Notes under the pieces: model-generated
The model's input: the letters and a program-made list of their open reading frames with translations, nothing else
Database searches by the model: none
What the model was told of the DNA's origin: nothing
Assembly: GCA_025765595.1 (NCBI GenBank)
Contig: JAIVFH010000070.1
Location: 117,435-181,434, forward strand
Reading direction: 5' to 3'
Source: Obelidium mucronatum
Lineage: Eukaryota; Chytridiomycota; Chytridiomycetes; Chytridiales; Chytriomycetaceae
DNA length: 64,000 nt
Translations under genes and position numbers: made by a program
Shown: piece after piece, positions 42,593-54,147 of the stretch
Layout of the letters: each line of letters begins with the position of its first letter
Numbering within the stretch: the first letter of the stretch is position 1

Positions 42593-43460
42593 GAACTATC
42601 AAATTCGAATAAACAGTTTGAAATTCAAATCATCCCAAACGGATTCCCATCAACATACCACATGGGATCTTCGAAAGGAGTACGCGGCCATACATTTTTT
42701 TTGCCGTACCCTGCGTACCCTGGATCTTGGTCGCCTTTTTCGAAGATCCTTCAGCATCAAAGTTACACTTGCAAAGAGGCCCTCGCGATCCAATCCAGTC
42801 CATCCGTCAAAGTATCCAAACTCCGAAACTTCTTGACATTTCGTATCCTCCCAAACTTGCGTTCAGTTTCAAAAGAGTGTAGACCCAATCTTCCCGCCAT
42901 CACCGTACCACACTCCCACATGACTCAGAATAGGATGCTCTGGTTGAAATTCGAAATCGCCAAGTGTGGTCAGCGAGATTTTTCCTTCTTAAAAATTCAA
43001 TCTTGGTATTTAACGATGGATCCTTCTTTCCCCTCTCAACTAAAACGAATCAGGAATCAGAGAGAACTGTTCAAGGTTCTCCTTTTTGAAAGCATGATTT
43101 GAATTCCATGATGCAAAACTTCTGGCCCCCCGCTGTTGTGCTTCCTTTCGTTCTTGCCGTTGCTGATGTACCGCTATTGGACCACAGCCTGTCGAAGCTC
43201 AACCACATCAAAAAGATCTTGCTCGCAACTGATGCTCCAAGTCTTGACGGAACTTCAAAGCTGGCTGGAGTCAACCCAGATATTTTCCCAGATGTTACAC
43301 CAGCAAAATAAATAATTGTTCAACAATCATGCTCCAGTATTCCTGTCCGAAAGACTGCATCTTGAAGTTATAAAAGGAAGCCGCAATATATGTTAAAGGA
43401 ATGAGGGGTCATAGACGATGGCCAGAAACATTGGAAAACAAAATGATGCAAACCTAAATT
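42593..43460. other. Intergenic stretch without a confident gene
   Basis: 868 bp between COX19 and tRNA-Gly. There are short open stretches on both strands: an open plus frame at 42662-43102, a 70-codon plus frame at 43099-43311, and several minus-strand pieces. None has splice logic, a recognisable motif or a consistent frame. It may include a decayed gene on the minus strand. I see no RNA gene or repeat here. Confidence 0.5.
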
Positions 43461-43530
43461 GCATTGACCGGGAATCGAACCCGGGACTACCGCGTGGCAG
43501 GCGGTAATTATGCCACAAAACCATCAATGC
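43461..43530 (-). tRNA. tRNA-Gly (GCC)
   Basis: Read on the minus strand, the 70-nt sequence folds as a tRNA. The acceptor stem GCATTGA pairs with TCAATGC. The anticodon stem ACCGC/GCGGT encloses loop CTGCCAC with anticodon GCC (plus-strand 43496-43498). The T arm is CCGGG-TTCGATT-CCCGG, with a perfect B box. The D stem is weaker than usual (GTTT/TAAT). No intron and no encoded CCA. Confidence 0.93.
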
Positions 43531-43688
43531 TGATGTCATTTCTCAAAGTGATTAGAATATATTAGATAATCAAAAGCAGACCTTAGTAACAGTAATCAAA
43601 CCATCAAATGGCATCAAATAGAGGTCCCGCAGAATAGCAGAATGCCATTGTTGGAGCAATGTGAAGGAAGGCCAAAACAGGTCAAAGT

Positions 43689-44403
43689 TTACTTTATTAA
43701 TTTGGTTTTCTTTTCCTTTTTCTCACTTGTTTGTACCTGTGTTCGAATGACAGTTGCTGGCATGTCACTTTCCTTTCTCTTTTTTGACCCTGTAATTGGT
43801 GTTTTGGTTGATGATGAAAGTGTTGTCTGAACCGCCTTTTCTGTCTCCTTCTTTTTTGACCCTGAAATTGGTGTTTTGGTTGATGATGGAAGTGGTTTCT
43901 GAACCGCCTTTTCAGTCTCCTTTTCTGCATCCCTTCCCTTCCCTTTCCCCGTCATTTGTTTATTCTTCAAGGCTGTTTTTGTTGTTGCTGTTGCTGCTGG
44001 AGTTGTAGTTGAAGAAGAACCAGCCGTTGACAAGGTATTCCCCTCAAGTTCACCTTCTTCATCCTCATCTCCATCATCCTCATCCTCATCTTCATCCGAC
44101 TCATCATCAATCAACTCTTGCGACACAATCCCCTTCTCCAACTCCTTGATTTCATTCTCAATGACGCGCGTACAGTGAAGTACACATTCCTGAAAATGAC
44201 CCTGGGTTTGCAACAGAGCGGGAGCTTTTGCTTTGAGTAAATACCATCTCCTAGAAAGTTGTTTTGGCTGCCAGTTTTCTAGGCCTTTTGTTTTTTGGAT
44301 GGATTTCCAAAATATTTCGGTTTCGTCATAGGCTTTTGTGTTTTTTAGGCTGTTTTGTCGATGAGGTTAAGATGTGGAATGGCAGCATAAGAAAAAGTCG
44401 AAG

Positions 44404-44488
<85 letters not shown>

Positions 44489-45673
44489 GAAAGAGGGAGG
44501 GGGGGAGGAGAGATGCAGTAAAACTTCCTCGAAAGAAAAAAAAATTGAACAATAGACATACCTGTTCAAAAGAACAAGATCGCATTCCTTTGACATCTTT
44601 CCGGGAGTGGATATTTCCTTCAATTCAACCAAAACATCCAAGTTTAAAGGTTTAGACACCTTGCTTTTGCCAACGTGATCTACATCTTCGGTCCCTTTCC
44701 ATCCCTTCATTTTGGCTGCCTTCCAGACCAAACGAAATCCATTTTCAAACTTTTTCCGCAAAGATATAATGCTCCGTGTTGGAATGAGTTCTGAAGAAAT
44801 CTTTTCAAGAGCGGCAGGTGATGGATCGGTTGTATCGTCGCTGATGGGATGATGGTGGAGAAGGAGACCGCGCAAAAACAAAAGTTCTTCATCAGGCGTG
44901 AAAGGTCCGGTTGTATTTGTAGTTACAGTGGGACAGTGTGTTTTAATTTGCCTCATTCGCTCCTGCGAACTTGTTTGTTAAAGTTGCTTCGCTTCAAGAA
45001 GAGCCGTATAAATCACACTCACCCTGCATCCGACTCGGCCCATTTCCTGCTCAATCTTTTTCCACGCGTTTGAATGGAGCAGCGCGAGTTCTTGCAGCGT
45101 TGCGTCTTCCTCCGGGGTCCACGGTTCGCCGGCGCGTTCTCTGCACGGATTCGCCAGCTGGTCTTTCAGGAAGCGGCGCAGTTGGGGCACGGAGCGCTTG
45201 GCGCCGCTTGTCTGCAGAACGTCGCTGAGAAAGTCCCTGTGTTTGTCTAGCAACTAGTTAGGCCAGCGCCGAAGAACACCGCAAAACACAGACGCAGACG
45301 CACCGCCAAACGCCGCCTCGCGCGCCGCGCCCTTCGCCGCCACAAACTCGGCGGCGCGCTCGCCGTCGATGCCGTGCGCGTCCAGGTACGCAAACACGGC
45401 CGCGCGCACCGCCGCCGTCTCGCGCCCGCTGAAGCGCCCGGCCGTCGCGGCCCCACCCGCTGCGGCGCCACCCGCACTCGTGTCGGCGGCGGCGGCGGCG
45501 TCGGCGCCCGTCGGCCGCTCAAAGAACCCGCGCCGCAGCGACCCGTTGATCGACGCTGCCGCCCGCAACGCGCGTCCGCCGACGCCGGCAACACGAACGG
45601 GCGGCCGGACGCGGTTGCCGCGGAGGTTGGTTTTAGGATTCTCTTCTTCGAACTGGATCAACGGCGCCTTCAT
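43689..45673 (-). CDS. Myb/SANT-repeat DNA-binding protein (Reb1/TTF1-like)
   Basis: Starts at 45673 (MKAPLIQFEEENPK). The GC-rich N-terminal part is Ala/Gly-rich (45250-45640). Myb-type repeats follow: GEPWTPEEDATLQELALLHSN with AWKKIEQEMGRVGCRVRERM (about 45130-44960), a second around TGPFTPDEELLFLRGLL (about 44900) with FRLVWKAAKMKGWK, and a third around DETEIFWKSIQK and LENWQPKQLSRRWY (about 44320-44230). This layout resembles fungal Reb1 and animal TTF1, which bind rDNA terminators, but the exact orthology is inferred. The C-terminus is acidic (43990-44110) and then basic, with two imperfect copies of a 20-odd-residue Lys/Ser/Thr repeat containing SSTKTPI (43780-43930). An intron at about 44352-44561 holds a GA microsatellite. 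An in-frame ATG upstream at 45799 is possible but less likely. Confidence 0.7.
44408..44495 (+). repeat. (AG)n microsatellite in Myb-gene intron
   Basis: About 37 perfect AG dinucleotides (44408-44482) followed by an imperfect GA/GGGA-rich tail. It lies within the intron between the second and third Myb regions, so it reads (CT)n on the transcribed strand. The frames through it, which give Arg-Glu or Ser-Leu repeats, are artefacts. Confidence 0.95.
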
Positions 45674-46002
45674 TTGTTTTTGAATTTTCGAGTGAAAAAC
45701 ACACTCATCAGGACACAATAAAAAATACGCACGGAATTGATTCAAATATGAGAACAAAAAAGCTTGACCATTATTATCTGTGGGTGTTAAAAAAGACAAT
45801 TCTGACCAAATGAAAAAGCTCAGATCTCAAAGTCTCACTCCATCAAAATTGAACTGTTTGAATCACTCCTGTTGCTGTTAACAGATTTTTTCCTATGGCA
45901 ACAACACTACATCTTAGTTCCAGCTTTGTATTTTATTCAGTGATGTCAGCTCCTTTCATGATCACTACTTCTTGCTCAAGAAAGCAGATAGTAGTCCTGC
46001 TT
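45674..46002. other. Boundary segment between the last host gene and the satellite array
   Basis: 329 bp of AT-rich unique-looking sequence. It contains the presumed promoter of the Myb gene on the minus strand (and its alternative upstream ATG at 45799). On the right it runs without a clear junction motif into the first, partial satellite unit. Nothing else was seen. Confidence 0.5.
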
Positions 46003-49000
46003 ACGAGAAAAAGGCACAGCACCAGCTCAAACAAAGAGCAACTTGAGGGCCAATGTTTGTAGAGCTCAGAAAATTGGGTTTCCAGTCTTGCACACAACTG
46101 AAGGTCTTCTGAGGGGCATTACGGAGTTCTCAGCAACACAAGTTGGTGTGCAGCACCAAGGCTAGAAGAGCAAGGGCCCTCAATTTTTTACACAGTATAG
46201 CTAGAGTCTGTGGACAACTTTGGCCAAGGTTTCAGTCCTTACAAGGGAACACTTGTTCTGATAGGGGTGCATGATAAATCTGGCATACCAACAACACTCT
46301 GGAGAAAAAGGAACAGCACCAGCTCAAACAAAGAGCAACTTGAGCACTAATGTTTTTAGAGCTCAGAAAAGCAGGTTTGCAGTCTTGCACACAACTCAGT
46401 GTCTTCTGAGGCATTACAGAGTCCTCAGCAACACAAGTTGGTGTGCAGCACCAAGGCTAGAAGAGCAAGGGCCCTCAATTTTTTACACAGTATAGCTAGA
46501 GTCTGTGGACAGCTTTGGCCAAGGTTTCAGTCCTTACAAGGGAACACTTTTTCTGATAGGGGTGCATGATAAATCTGGCATACCAACAACACTCTGGAGA
46601 AAAAGACACAGCACCAGCTCAAACAAAGAGCAACTTGAGGGCCAATGTTTGTAGAGCTCAGAAAATTGGGTTTCCAGTCTTGCACACATCTCAGTGTCTT
46701 CTGAGGGGCATTACAGAGTCCTCAGCAACACAAGTTGGTGCGCAGCACCAAGGCTAGAAGAGCAAGGGCCCTCAATTTTTTACACAGTATATCTAGAGTC
46801 TGTGGACAGCTTTGGCCAAGGTTTCAGTCCTTACAAGGGAACACTTTTTCTGATAGGGGTGCATGATAAATCTGGCATACCAACAACACTCTGGAGAAAA
46901 AGACACAGCACCAGCTCAAACAAAGAGCAACTTGAGGGCCAATGTTTGTAGAGCTCAGAAAATTGGGTTTCCAGTCTTGCACACATCTCAGTGTCTTCTG
47001 AGGGGCATTACAGAGTCCTCAGCAACACAAGTTGGTGCGCAGCACCTAGGCTAGAAGAGCAAGGGCCCTCAATTTTTTACACAGTATAGCTAGAGTCTGT
47101 GGACAGCTTTGGCCAAGGTTTCAGTCCTTACAAGGGAACACTTGTTCTGATAGGGGTGCATGATAAATCTGGCATACCAACAACACTCTGGAGAAAAAGG
47201 AACAGCACCAGCTCAAACAAAGAGCAACTTGAGCACTAATGTTTTTAGAGCTCAGAAAAGCAGGTTTGCAGTCTTGCACACAACTCAGTGTCTTCTGAGG
47301 GGGCATTACGGAGTTCTCAGCAACACAAGTTGGTGTGCAGCACCAAGGCTAGAAGAGCAAGGGCCCTCAATTTTTTACACAGTATAGCTAGAGTCTGTGG
47401 ACAGCTTTGGCCAAGGTTTCAGTCCTTACAAGGGAACAGTTTTTCTGATAGGGGTGCATGATAAATCTGGCATACCAACAACACTCTGGAGAAAAAGACA
47501 CAGCACCAGCTCAAACAAAGAGCAACTTGAGGGCCAATGTTTGTAGAGCTCAGAAAATTGGGTTTCCAGTCTTGCACACATCTCAGTGTCTTCTGAGGGG
47601 CATTACGGAGTCCTCAGCAACACAAGTTGGTGCGCAGCACCAAGGCTAGAAGAGCAAGGGCCCTCAATTTTTTACACAGTATATCTAGAGTCTGTGGACA
47701 GCTTTGGCCAAGGTTTCAGTCCTTACAAGGGAACACTTTTTCTGATAGGGGTGCATGATAAATCTGGCATACCAACAACACTCTGGAGAAAAAGGCACAG
47801 CACCAGCTCAAACAAAGAGCAGCTTGAGCGCTAATGTTTGTAGAGCTCAGAAAAGCAGGTTTGCAGTCTTGCACACATCTCAGTGTCTTCTGAGGGGCAT
47901 TACAGAGTCCTCAGCAACACAAGTTGGTGCGCAGCACCAAGGCTAGAAGAGCAAGGGCCCTCAATTTTTTACACAGTATAGCTAGAGTTTGTGGACAGCT
48001 TTGGCCAAGGTTTCAGTCCTTACAAGGGAACACTTTTTCTGATAGGGGTGCATGATAAATCTGGCATACCAACAACGAGAAAAAGGCACAGCACCAGCTC
48101 AAACAAAGAGCAGCTTGAGCGCTAATGTTTGTAGAGCTCAGAAAAGCAGGTTTCCAGTCTTGCACACATCTCAGTGTCTTCTGAGGGGCATTACAGAGTC
48201 CTCAGCAACACAAGTTGGTGCGCAGCACCAAGGCTAGAAGAGCAAGGGCCCTCAATTTTTTACACAGTATAGCTAGAGTTTGTGGACAGCTTTGGCCAAG
48301 GTTTCAGTCCTTACAAGGGAACACTTTTTCTGATAGGGGTGCATGATAAATCTGGCATACCAACAACGAGAAAAAGGCACAGCACCAGCTCAAACAAAGA
48401 GCAGCTTGAGCGCTAATGTTTGTAGAGCTCAGAAAAGCAGGTTTGCAGTCTTGCACACATCTCAGTGTCTTCTGAGGGGCATTACAGAGTCCTCAGCAAC
48501 ACAAGTTGGTGCGCAGCACCAAGGCTAGAAGAGCAAGGGCCCTCAATTTTTTACACAGTATAGCTAGAGTCTGTGGACAGCTTTGGCCGAGGTTTCAGTC
48601 CTTACAAGGGAACACTTTTTCTGATAGGGGTGCATGATAAATCTGGCATACCAACAACACTGGAGAAAAAGGCACAGCACCAGCTCAAACAAAGAGCAGC
48701 TTGAGCGCTAATGTTTGTAGAGCTCAGAAAAGCAGGTTTGCCAGTCTTGCACACAACTGAAGGTCTTCTGAGGGGCATTACAGAGTCCTCAGCAACACAA
48801 GTTGGTGCGCAGCACCAAGGCTAGAAGAGCAAGGGCCCTCAATTTTTTACACAGTATATCTAGAGTCTGTGGACAGCTTTGGCCAAGGTTTCAGTCCTTA
48901 CAAGGGAACACTTTTTCTGATAGGGGTGCATGATAAATCTGGCATACCAACAACACTCTGGAGAAAAAGGCACAGCACCAGCTCAAACAAAGAGCAACTT

Positions 49001-51304
49001 GAGGGCTAATGTTTGTAGAGCTCAGAAAAGCAGGTTTCCAGTCTTGCACACATCTCAGTGTCTTCTGAGGGGCAGTACAGAGTCCTCAGCAACACAAGTT
49101 GGTGTGCAGCACCTAGGCTAGAAGAGCAAGGGCCCTCAATTTTTTACACAGTATATCTAGAGTCTGTGGACAGCTTTGGCCGAGGTTTCAGTCCTTACAA
49201 GGGAACACTTTTTCTGATAGGGGTGCATGATAAATCTGGCATACCAACAACACTCTGGAGAAAAAGACACAGCACCAGCTCAAACAAAGAGCAACTTGAG
49301 GGCCAATGTTTGTAGAGCTCAGAAAATTGGGTTTCCAGTCTTGCACACATCTCAGTGTCTTCTGAGGGGCATTACAGAGTCCTCAGCAACACAAGTTGGT
49401 GCGCAGCACCTAGGCTAGAAGTGCAAGGGCCCTCAATTTTTTACACAGTATAGCTAGAGTCTGTGGACAGCTTTTGCCAAGGTTTCAGTCCTTACAAGGG
49501 AACACTTTTTCTGATAGGATTGCATGATAAATCTGGCATACCAACAACCTGGAGAAAAGGCACAGCACCAGCTCAAACAAAGAGCAGCTTGAGCGCTAAT
49601 GTTTGTAGAGCTCAGAAAAGCAGGTTTCCAGTCTTGCACACATCTCAGTGTCTTCTGAGGGGCATTACAGAGTCCTCAGCAACACAAGTTGGTGCGCAGC
49701 ACCAAGGCTAGAAGAGCAAGGGCCCTCAATTTTTTACACAGTATAGCTAGAGTCTGTGGACAGCTTTGGCCAAGGTTTCAGTCCTTACAAGGGAACACTT
49801 TTTCTGATAGGGATTGCATGATAAATCTGGCATACCAACAACCTGGAGAAAAAGGCACAGCACCAGCTCAAACAAAGAGCAGCTTGAGCGCTAATGTTTG
49901 TAGAGCTCAGAAAAGCAGGTTTCCAGTCTTGCACACATCTCAGTGTCTTCTGAGGGGCATTACAGAGTCCTCAGCAACACAAGTTGGTGCGCAGCACCAA
50001 GGCTAGAAGATGCAAGGGCCCTCAATTTTTTACACAGTATATCTAGAGTCTGTGGACAGCTTTGGCCAAGGTTTCAGTCCTTACAAGGGAACACTTTTTC
50101 TGATAGGGGTGCATGATAAATCTGGCATACCAACAACACTCTGGAGAAAAAGGCACAGCACCAGCTCAAGCAAAGAGCAGCTTGAGCGCTAATGTTTGTA
50201 GAGCTCAGAAAAGCAGGTTTGCAGTCTTGCACACATCTCGGCGTCTTCTGAGGGGCATTACAGAGTCCTCAGCAACACAAGTTGGTGTGCAGCACCAAGG
50301 CTAGAAGTGCAAGGGCCCTCAATTTTTTACACAGTATAGCTAGAGTCTGTGGACAGCTTTGGCCAAGGTTTCAGTGCGTACAAAGGAACACTTTTTCTGA
50401 TAGGGGTGCATGATAAATCTGGCATACCAACAACACTCTGGAGAAAAAGGCACAGCACCAGCTCAAGCAAAGAGCAGTTTGAGTGCTAATGTTTGTAGAG
50501 CTCAGAAAAGCAGATTTCCAGTCTTGCACACATCTCAGTGTCTTCTGAGGGGCTTTACAGAGTCCTCAGCAACACAAGTTGGTGCGCAGCACCAAGGCTA
50601 GAAGAGCAAGGGCCCTCAATTTTTTACACAGTATAGCTAGAGTCTGTGGACAGCTTTGGCCAAGGTTTCAGTCCTTACAAGGGAACACTTGTTCTGATAG
50701 GGGTGCATGATAAATCTGGCATACCAACAACACTCTGGAGAAAAAGGCACAGCACCAGCTCAAACAAAGAGCAGCTTGAGGGCCAATGTTTGTAGAGCTC
50801 AGAAAAGCAGATTTCCAGTCTTGCACACATCTCAGTGTCTTCTGAGGGGCTTTACAGAGTCCTCAGCAACACAAGTTGGTGCGCAGCACCAAGGCTAGAA
50901 GAGCAAGGGCCCTCAATTTTTTACACAGTATAGCTAGAGTCTGTGGACAGCTTTGGCCAAGGTTTCAGTCCTTACAAGGGAACACTTTTTCTGATAGGGG
51001 TGCATGATAAATCTGGCATACCAACAACACTCTGGAGAAAAAGGCACAGAACCAGCTCAAACAAATAGCAACTTGAGGGTTAATGTTTCTAGAGCTCAGA
51101 AAAGCAGGTTTGCAGTCTTGCACACAACTCAGTGTCTTCTGAGGGGCATTACAGAGTCCTCAGCAACACAAGTTGGTGTGCAGCACCAAGGCTAGAAGAG
51201 CAAGGGCCCTCAATTTTTTCCACAGTATAGCTAGAGTCTGTGGACAGCTTTGGCCAAGGTTTCAGTCCTTACAAGGGAATACTTTTTCTGATAGGGGTGC
51301 ATGA
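46003..51304 (+). repeat. ~296-bp tandem satellite array, about 18 copies
   Basis: A head-to-tail array. The landmark CATGATAAATCTGGCATACC recurs at about 46271, 46566, 46863, 47160, 47458, 47755, 48052, 48343, 48634, 48930, 49227, 49523, 49817, 50113, 50410, 50707 and 51004, and in truncated form at 51301. That is 17 full periods plus a leading partial unit that begins at GAGAAAAAGGCACAG. Period is 291-297 bp. Copies differ by a few percent and fall into sub-types, for example TTGGG versus GCAGG at the same site and CTCTGG deletions. Each unit carries a 61-63-codon frame starting MINLAYQQ, but some copies are frameshifted. The same unit lies directly after the LTR of the copia element at 53477 and, inverted, at 56897-57193. 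Confidence 0.95.
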
Positions 51305-51491
51305 TATTGAAACCACATTAGTGGGATCATTATTGAACAAAATTTTCTGAATAAAAATGATTTGTGGGCCATTCTCGGGTATGATTTGCAACCACTTATT
51401 GTCCACAAATGGCTACTAAGCACTCGAAAAGAAGCACCACAGTCTCCCGCTCTACACTTCCCATTCACATTTTACAAGACATCAGTCTCTT

Positions 51492-52757
51492 CACGTACTA
51501 TAGCGAGCGGCACTCCCGATTCGGACCCTATTTGGACTCCTATTCGGAAAACGATTCGGAGTCCGACTAGGGCCCGATTCAGGTTCAATTCGGACTCCGA
51601 ATTGGACTAGGCTGTCCGTTAGGCCTAATGGCACTCCAAACGGACTCCAATTGAGCTCCAAATGCGCTTCCAATTGGATTTACAGCTCCTAACGGCTTTT
51701 TCAGCCCATCGCTAATAGCGCGTTGATAGTCCTAGTCGGAAAGCTAGTCAAACGCGGCTAGGGGTCCTACTAGGATCCCCGTTAGGACTGCAAATCTCAA
51801 AAACGTTGAGCATCTGGTGGGGTTTGAAGCCATCAGAAAATTTTTCTGAGCCTTCATCCTGAAATTTCCTGCCAAAATTTTCACTCAAATGGAAAAAGTT
51901 GTTGCCCAGTGCCCTTAATAGGTTTAATGTATGACATAATACAAACTTGTGTCTCACATAATTATGTTAGAAATCATTATTACTCCATTGTTATGTCTAT
52001 TTGACTGAGCTACCTTTTCAGTTCAAATCAAGTTAATTAATGCTTCAGACTTTACAATCAGGAATTTATTCACTACAAAATAAGTAGCTATGTTTGCTAC
52101 TACAAAATAAGTAGTTATGTTTGCATACAATCAAGAATTTATATAAGTTAAGATAGTGCAGTTAAGGCAAGTATTCAAAGTTAGGCTTGTGTGATAAATT
52201 TTAAATTTTCTCTCTCAGGCACGTATTAAAATTGTTAATAAACATGCAGGGTGAAAAATTGATGATGGGAAAAAAATTTGCCATGAAATTTTAATGGGGA
52301 TGGAAATATGTACAAGTGCAGAGTTGAGAAAATTATGTTAAAAGTTTATATTGCAATGGAAGAGATTTCTGCAGTAAAGTTGCTATAGTCTGCATCATGC
52401 AGCGGAATAATTTGTTCTTGGTTGTTTTTATGTTCACCGGTGCAAAGGGTCATTATCGGGGGAAAACTCCCAATTAGGGCTCCTAATGACTCCATTAGGG
52501 CTCCTAATGGGTCCAATTGGTTTGCTATTAGGAATGAAAAACGCTAGTAGCGCTCCTATTAGGAGCAAAAAATCCGATTAGGAGCAATGAAAAAACGCGT
52601 TTTTTCCAATCAGAATTCCTATTGGAGCTCCAATTGGGGCCAAATAGGCTCCGAATCGCTCTCAGTCCGATTCGGATCCGATTAGGAGTCCGAATCGGAC
52701 CCCGAATAGGGCCCGAATAGGACCCCGAATCGCGCGTGCCGCTCGGACCCCGGGCTG
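51492..52757 (+). mobile_element. hAT-like non-autonomous TIR element, copy A
   Basis: The insert begins CACGTACTATAGCGAGCGGC and ends CTCGGACCCCGGGCTG. It is flanked by the 8-bp direct repeat AGTCTCTT at 51484-51491 and 52758-52765. Inverted terminal motifs share GAGCGGCAC..CGATTCGG. Both ends (51492-51790 and 52440-52757) are packed with degenerate variants of GGAGTCCGATTAGG and CCTAATCGGACTCC. CA...TG ends and an 8-bp duplication fit hAT-type elements. No transposase is encoded. The central ~650 bp contains repeat P and has no counterpart in copy B. Confidence 0.7.
52014..52253 (+). repeat. Repeat P, copy 1 (inside TIR element A)
   Basis: About 240 bp starting TTCAAATCAAGTTAATTAAT and ending near CTCTCAGGCACGTATTAAAA. 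A second copy is at 56253-56476. In this copy ~90 bp in the middle differ from copy 2 (a partial duplication of ACAAAATAAGTAG is visible). Nature unknown; no frame. Confidence 0.75.
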
Positions 52758-53054
52758 AGTCTCTTGCCTGTCAAGTCTGCCAAGGGTAACAAAAGTGGGA
52801 AAGACAACCTGGTTTACATTTACTCTTGTATTATTTGGGAGGACCAACCAGATGAGGAGGATGGACCTCCTGTCGACGTTAGTACGTTTCCCCAGAGACA
52901 CAAGAAGGCGGAATATATTCAATACATCAGGGCTTGGATTCGGTACCACCACTCATTCCCAGAATCCCCACTTCTTTATGGAAAAATCCTACGTATGCAA
53001 CACTCCATCGTAGACTTACTCGAAGTTTTTGGCGGGTTTCCATTCAATGCGTTG

Positions 53055-53476
53055 TGTTGAGTATTACGCATAAAGATACAATATCACTTGCACTACTTAA
53101 CAGAGATTAGAAATAAACTATAAGTTGTACGGATTGAATAATTCAACCCGAATCTTTATTGTTAGAATAAAAGGAGTTTCCGTGATTCAAACCTGGGGCA
53201 TAACGCTCTCAAAGCCAGCGCCTTGAACGCTGCACCAAGTGTCAGACGGCGATAAATTTCCCCTTCACTAATTTCCCCCAATTGGAAATAGCCATGTCAA
53301 GTTGATGCACCACCTCAATGGGCAAATGGGATACGAGGTTTTCAACCTCAACAGGTCTCAATGGGACCATGTAAAAGACTAAAGCAACAGTAAAACGCTA
53401 TAAAAGAAGACAACAACTTGCCTCCTGACAAACAATTAACCACATAAAGCTTATATTAGCTCGCCGCAAATCAACA
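53055..53476 (+). repeat. 5' LTR of the copia element
   Basis: 422 bp, TGTTGAGTATTACGC ... CCGCAAATCAACA. It shares its first ~110 bp and last ~250 bp with the 3' LTR. The middle (about 53170-53230) is different. Read on the minus strand, that middle resembles a degenerate class II (Ser/Leu-type) tRNA: an A-box-like TGGTGCAGCGTTCAAGGCG and a B-box-like GGTTTGAATC. Confidence 0.88.
53399..53406 (+). promoter_or_regulatory. TATA box of the 5' LTR
   Basis: TATAAAAG within the LTR part conserved in both LTRs and in the inverted fragment at 57194-57283. It sits about 70 bp before the LTR end, as expected for an LTR promoter. No transcript start is visible from sequence alone. Confidence 0.55.
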
Positions 53477-54147
53477 AGCGCTAATGTTTGTAGAGCTCAG
53501 AAAAGCAGGTTTGCAGTCTTGCACACAACTCAGTGTCTTCTGAGGGGCATTACAGAGTCCTCAGCAACACAAGTTGGTGCGCAGCACCAAGGCTAGAAGA
53601 GCAAGGGCCCTCAATTTTTTACACAGTATAGGTAGAGTCTGTGGACAGCTTTGGCCAAGGTTTCAGTCCTTACAAGGGAACACTTGTTCTGATAGGGTGC
53701 ATGATAAATCTGGCATACCAACAACACTCTGGAGAAAAAGGCACAGCACCAGCTCAAGCAAATAGCAGCTTGAGCGCTAATGTTTGTAGAGCTCAGAAAA
53801 TTGGGTTTCCAGTCTTGCACACATCTCAGTGTCTTCTGAGGGGCATTACGGAGTTCTCAGCAACACAAGTTGGTGTGCAGCACCAAGGCTAGAAGAGCAA
53901 GGGCCCTCAATTTTTTACACAATATAGCTAGAGTCTGTGGACAGCTTTGGCCAAGGTTTCAGTCCTTACAAGGGAACACTTTTTCTGATAGGGGTGCATG
54001 ATAAATCTGGCATACCAACAACACTCTGGAGAAAAAGGCACAGCACCAGCTCAAACAAATAGCAGCTTGAGGGCCAATGTTTGTAGAGCTCAGAAAAGCA
54101 GGTTTGCAGTCTTGCACACAACTCAGTGTTAGAGTCTGTGGACAGCT
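53477..54147 (+). repeat. Satellite units forming the copia leader
   Basis: Directly after the LTR end (TCAACA|AGCGCTAATG) come a little over two units of the ~296-bp repeat. The last unit is internally deleted (CAGTGTT joined to AGAGTCTGTGG), and the sequence then passes abruptly into integrase coding DNA at about 54150. Gag and protease coding sequence is absent. Confidence 0.9.

Noticed and set aside
42662..43102. 146-codon plus-strand frame after COX19
   Set aside because: No domain, atypical composition for local genes and no supporting context. Not called as a gene.
44345..44956. Frames with long Ser-Leu or Arg-Glu repeats
   Set aside because: They are translations of the (AG)n microsatellite inside an intron of the Myb gene.
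46003..51304. Tandem array as a CRISPR-like or multi-gene array
   Set aside because: Units are contiguous ~296-bp repeats without unique spacers, in a eukaryotic setting, and the small frames are frameshifted in several copies. It is a satellite.
53055..53190. Solo LTR interpretation of the 53.1-kb repeat
   Set aside because: The matching 3' LTR at 59038-59625 and the shared CGTTG flank show it is the 5' LTR of one element.
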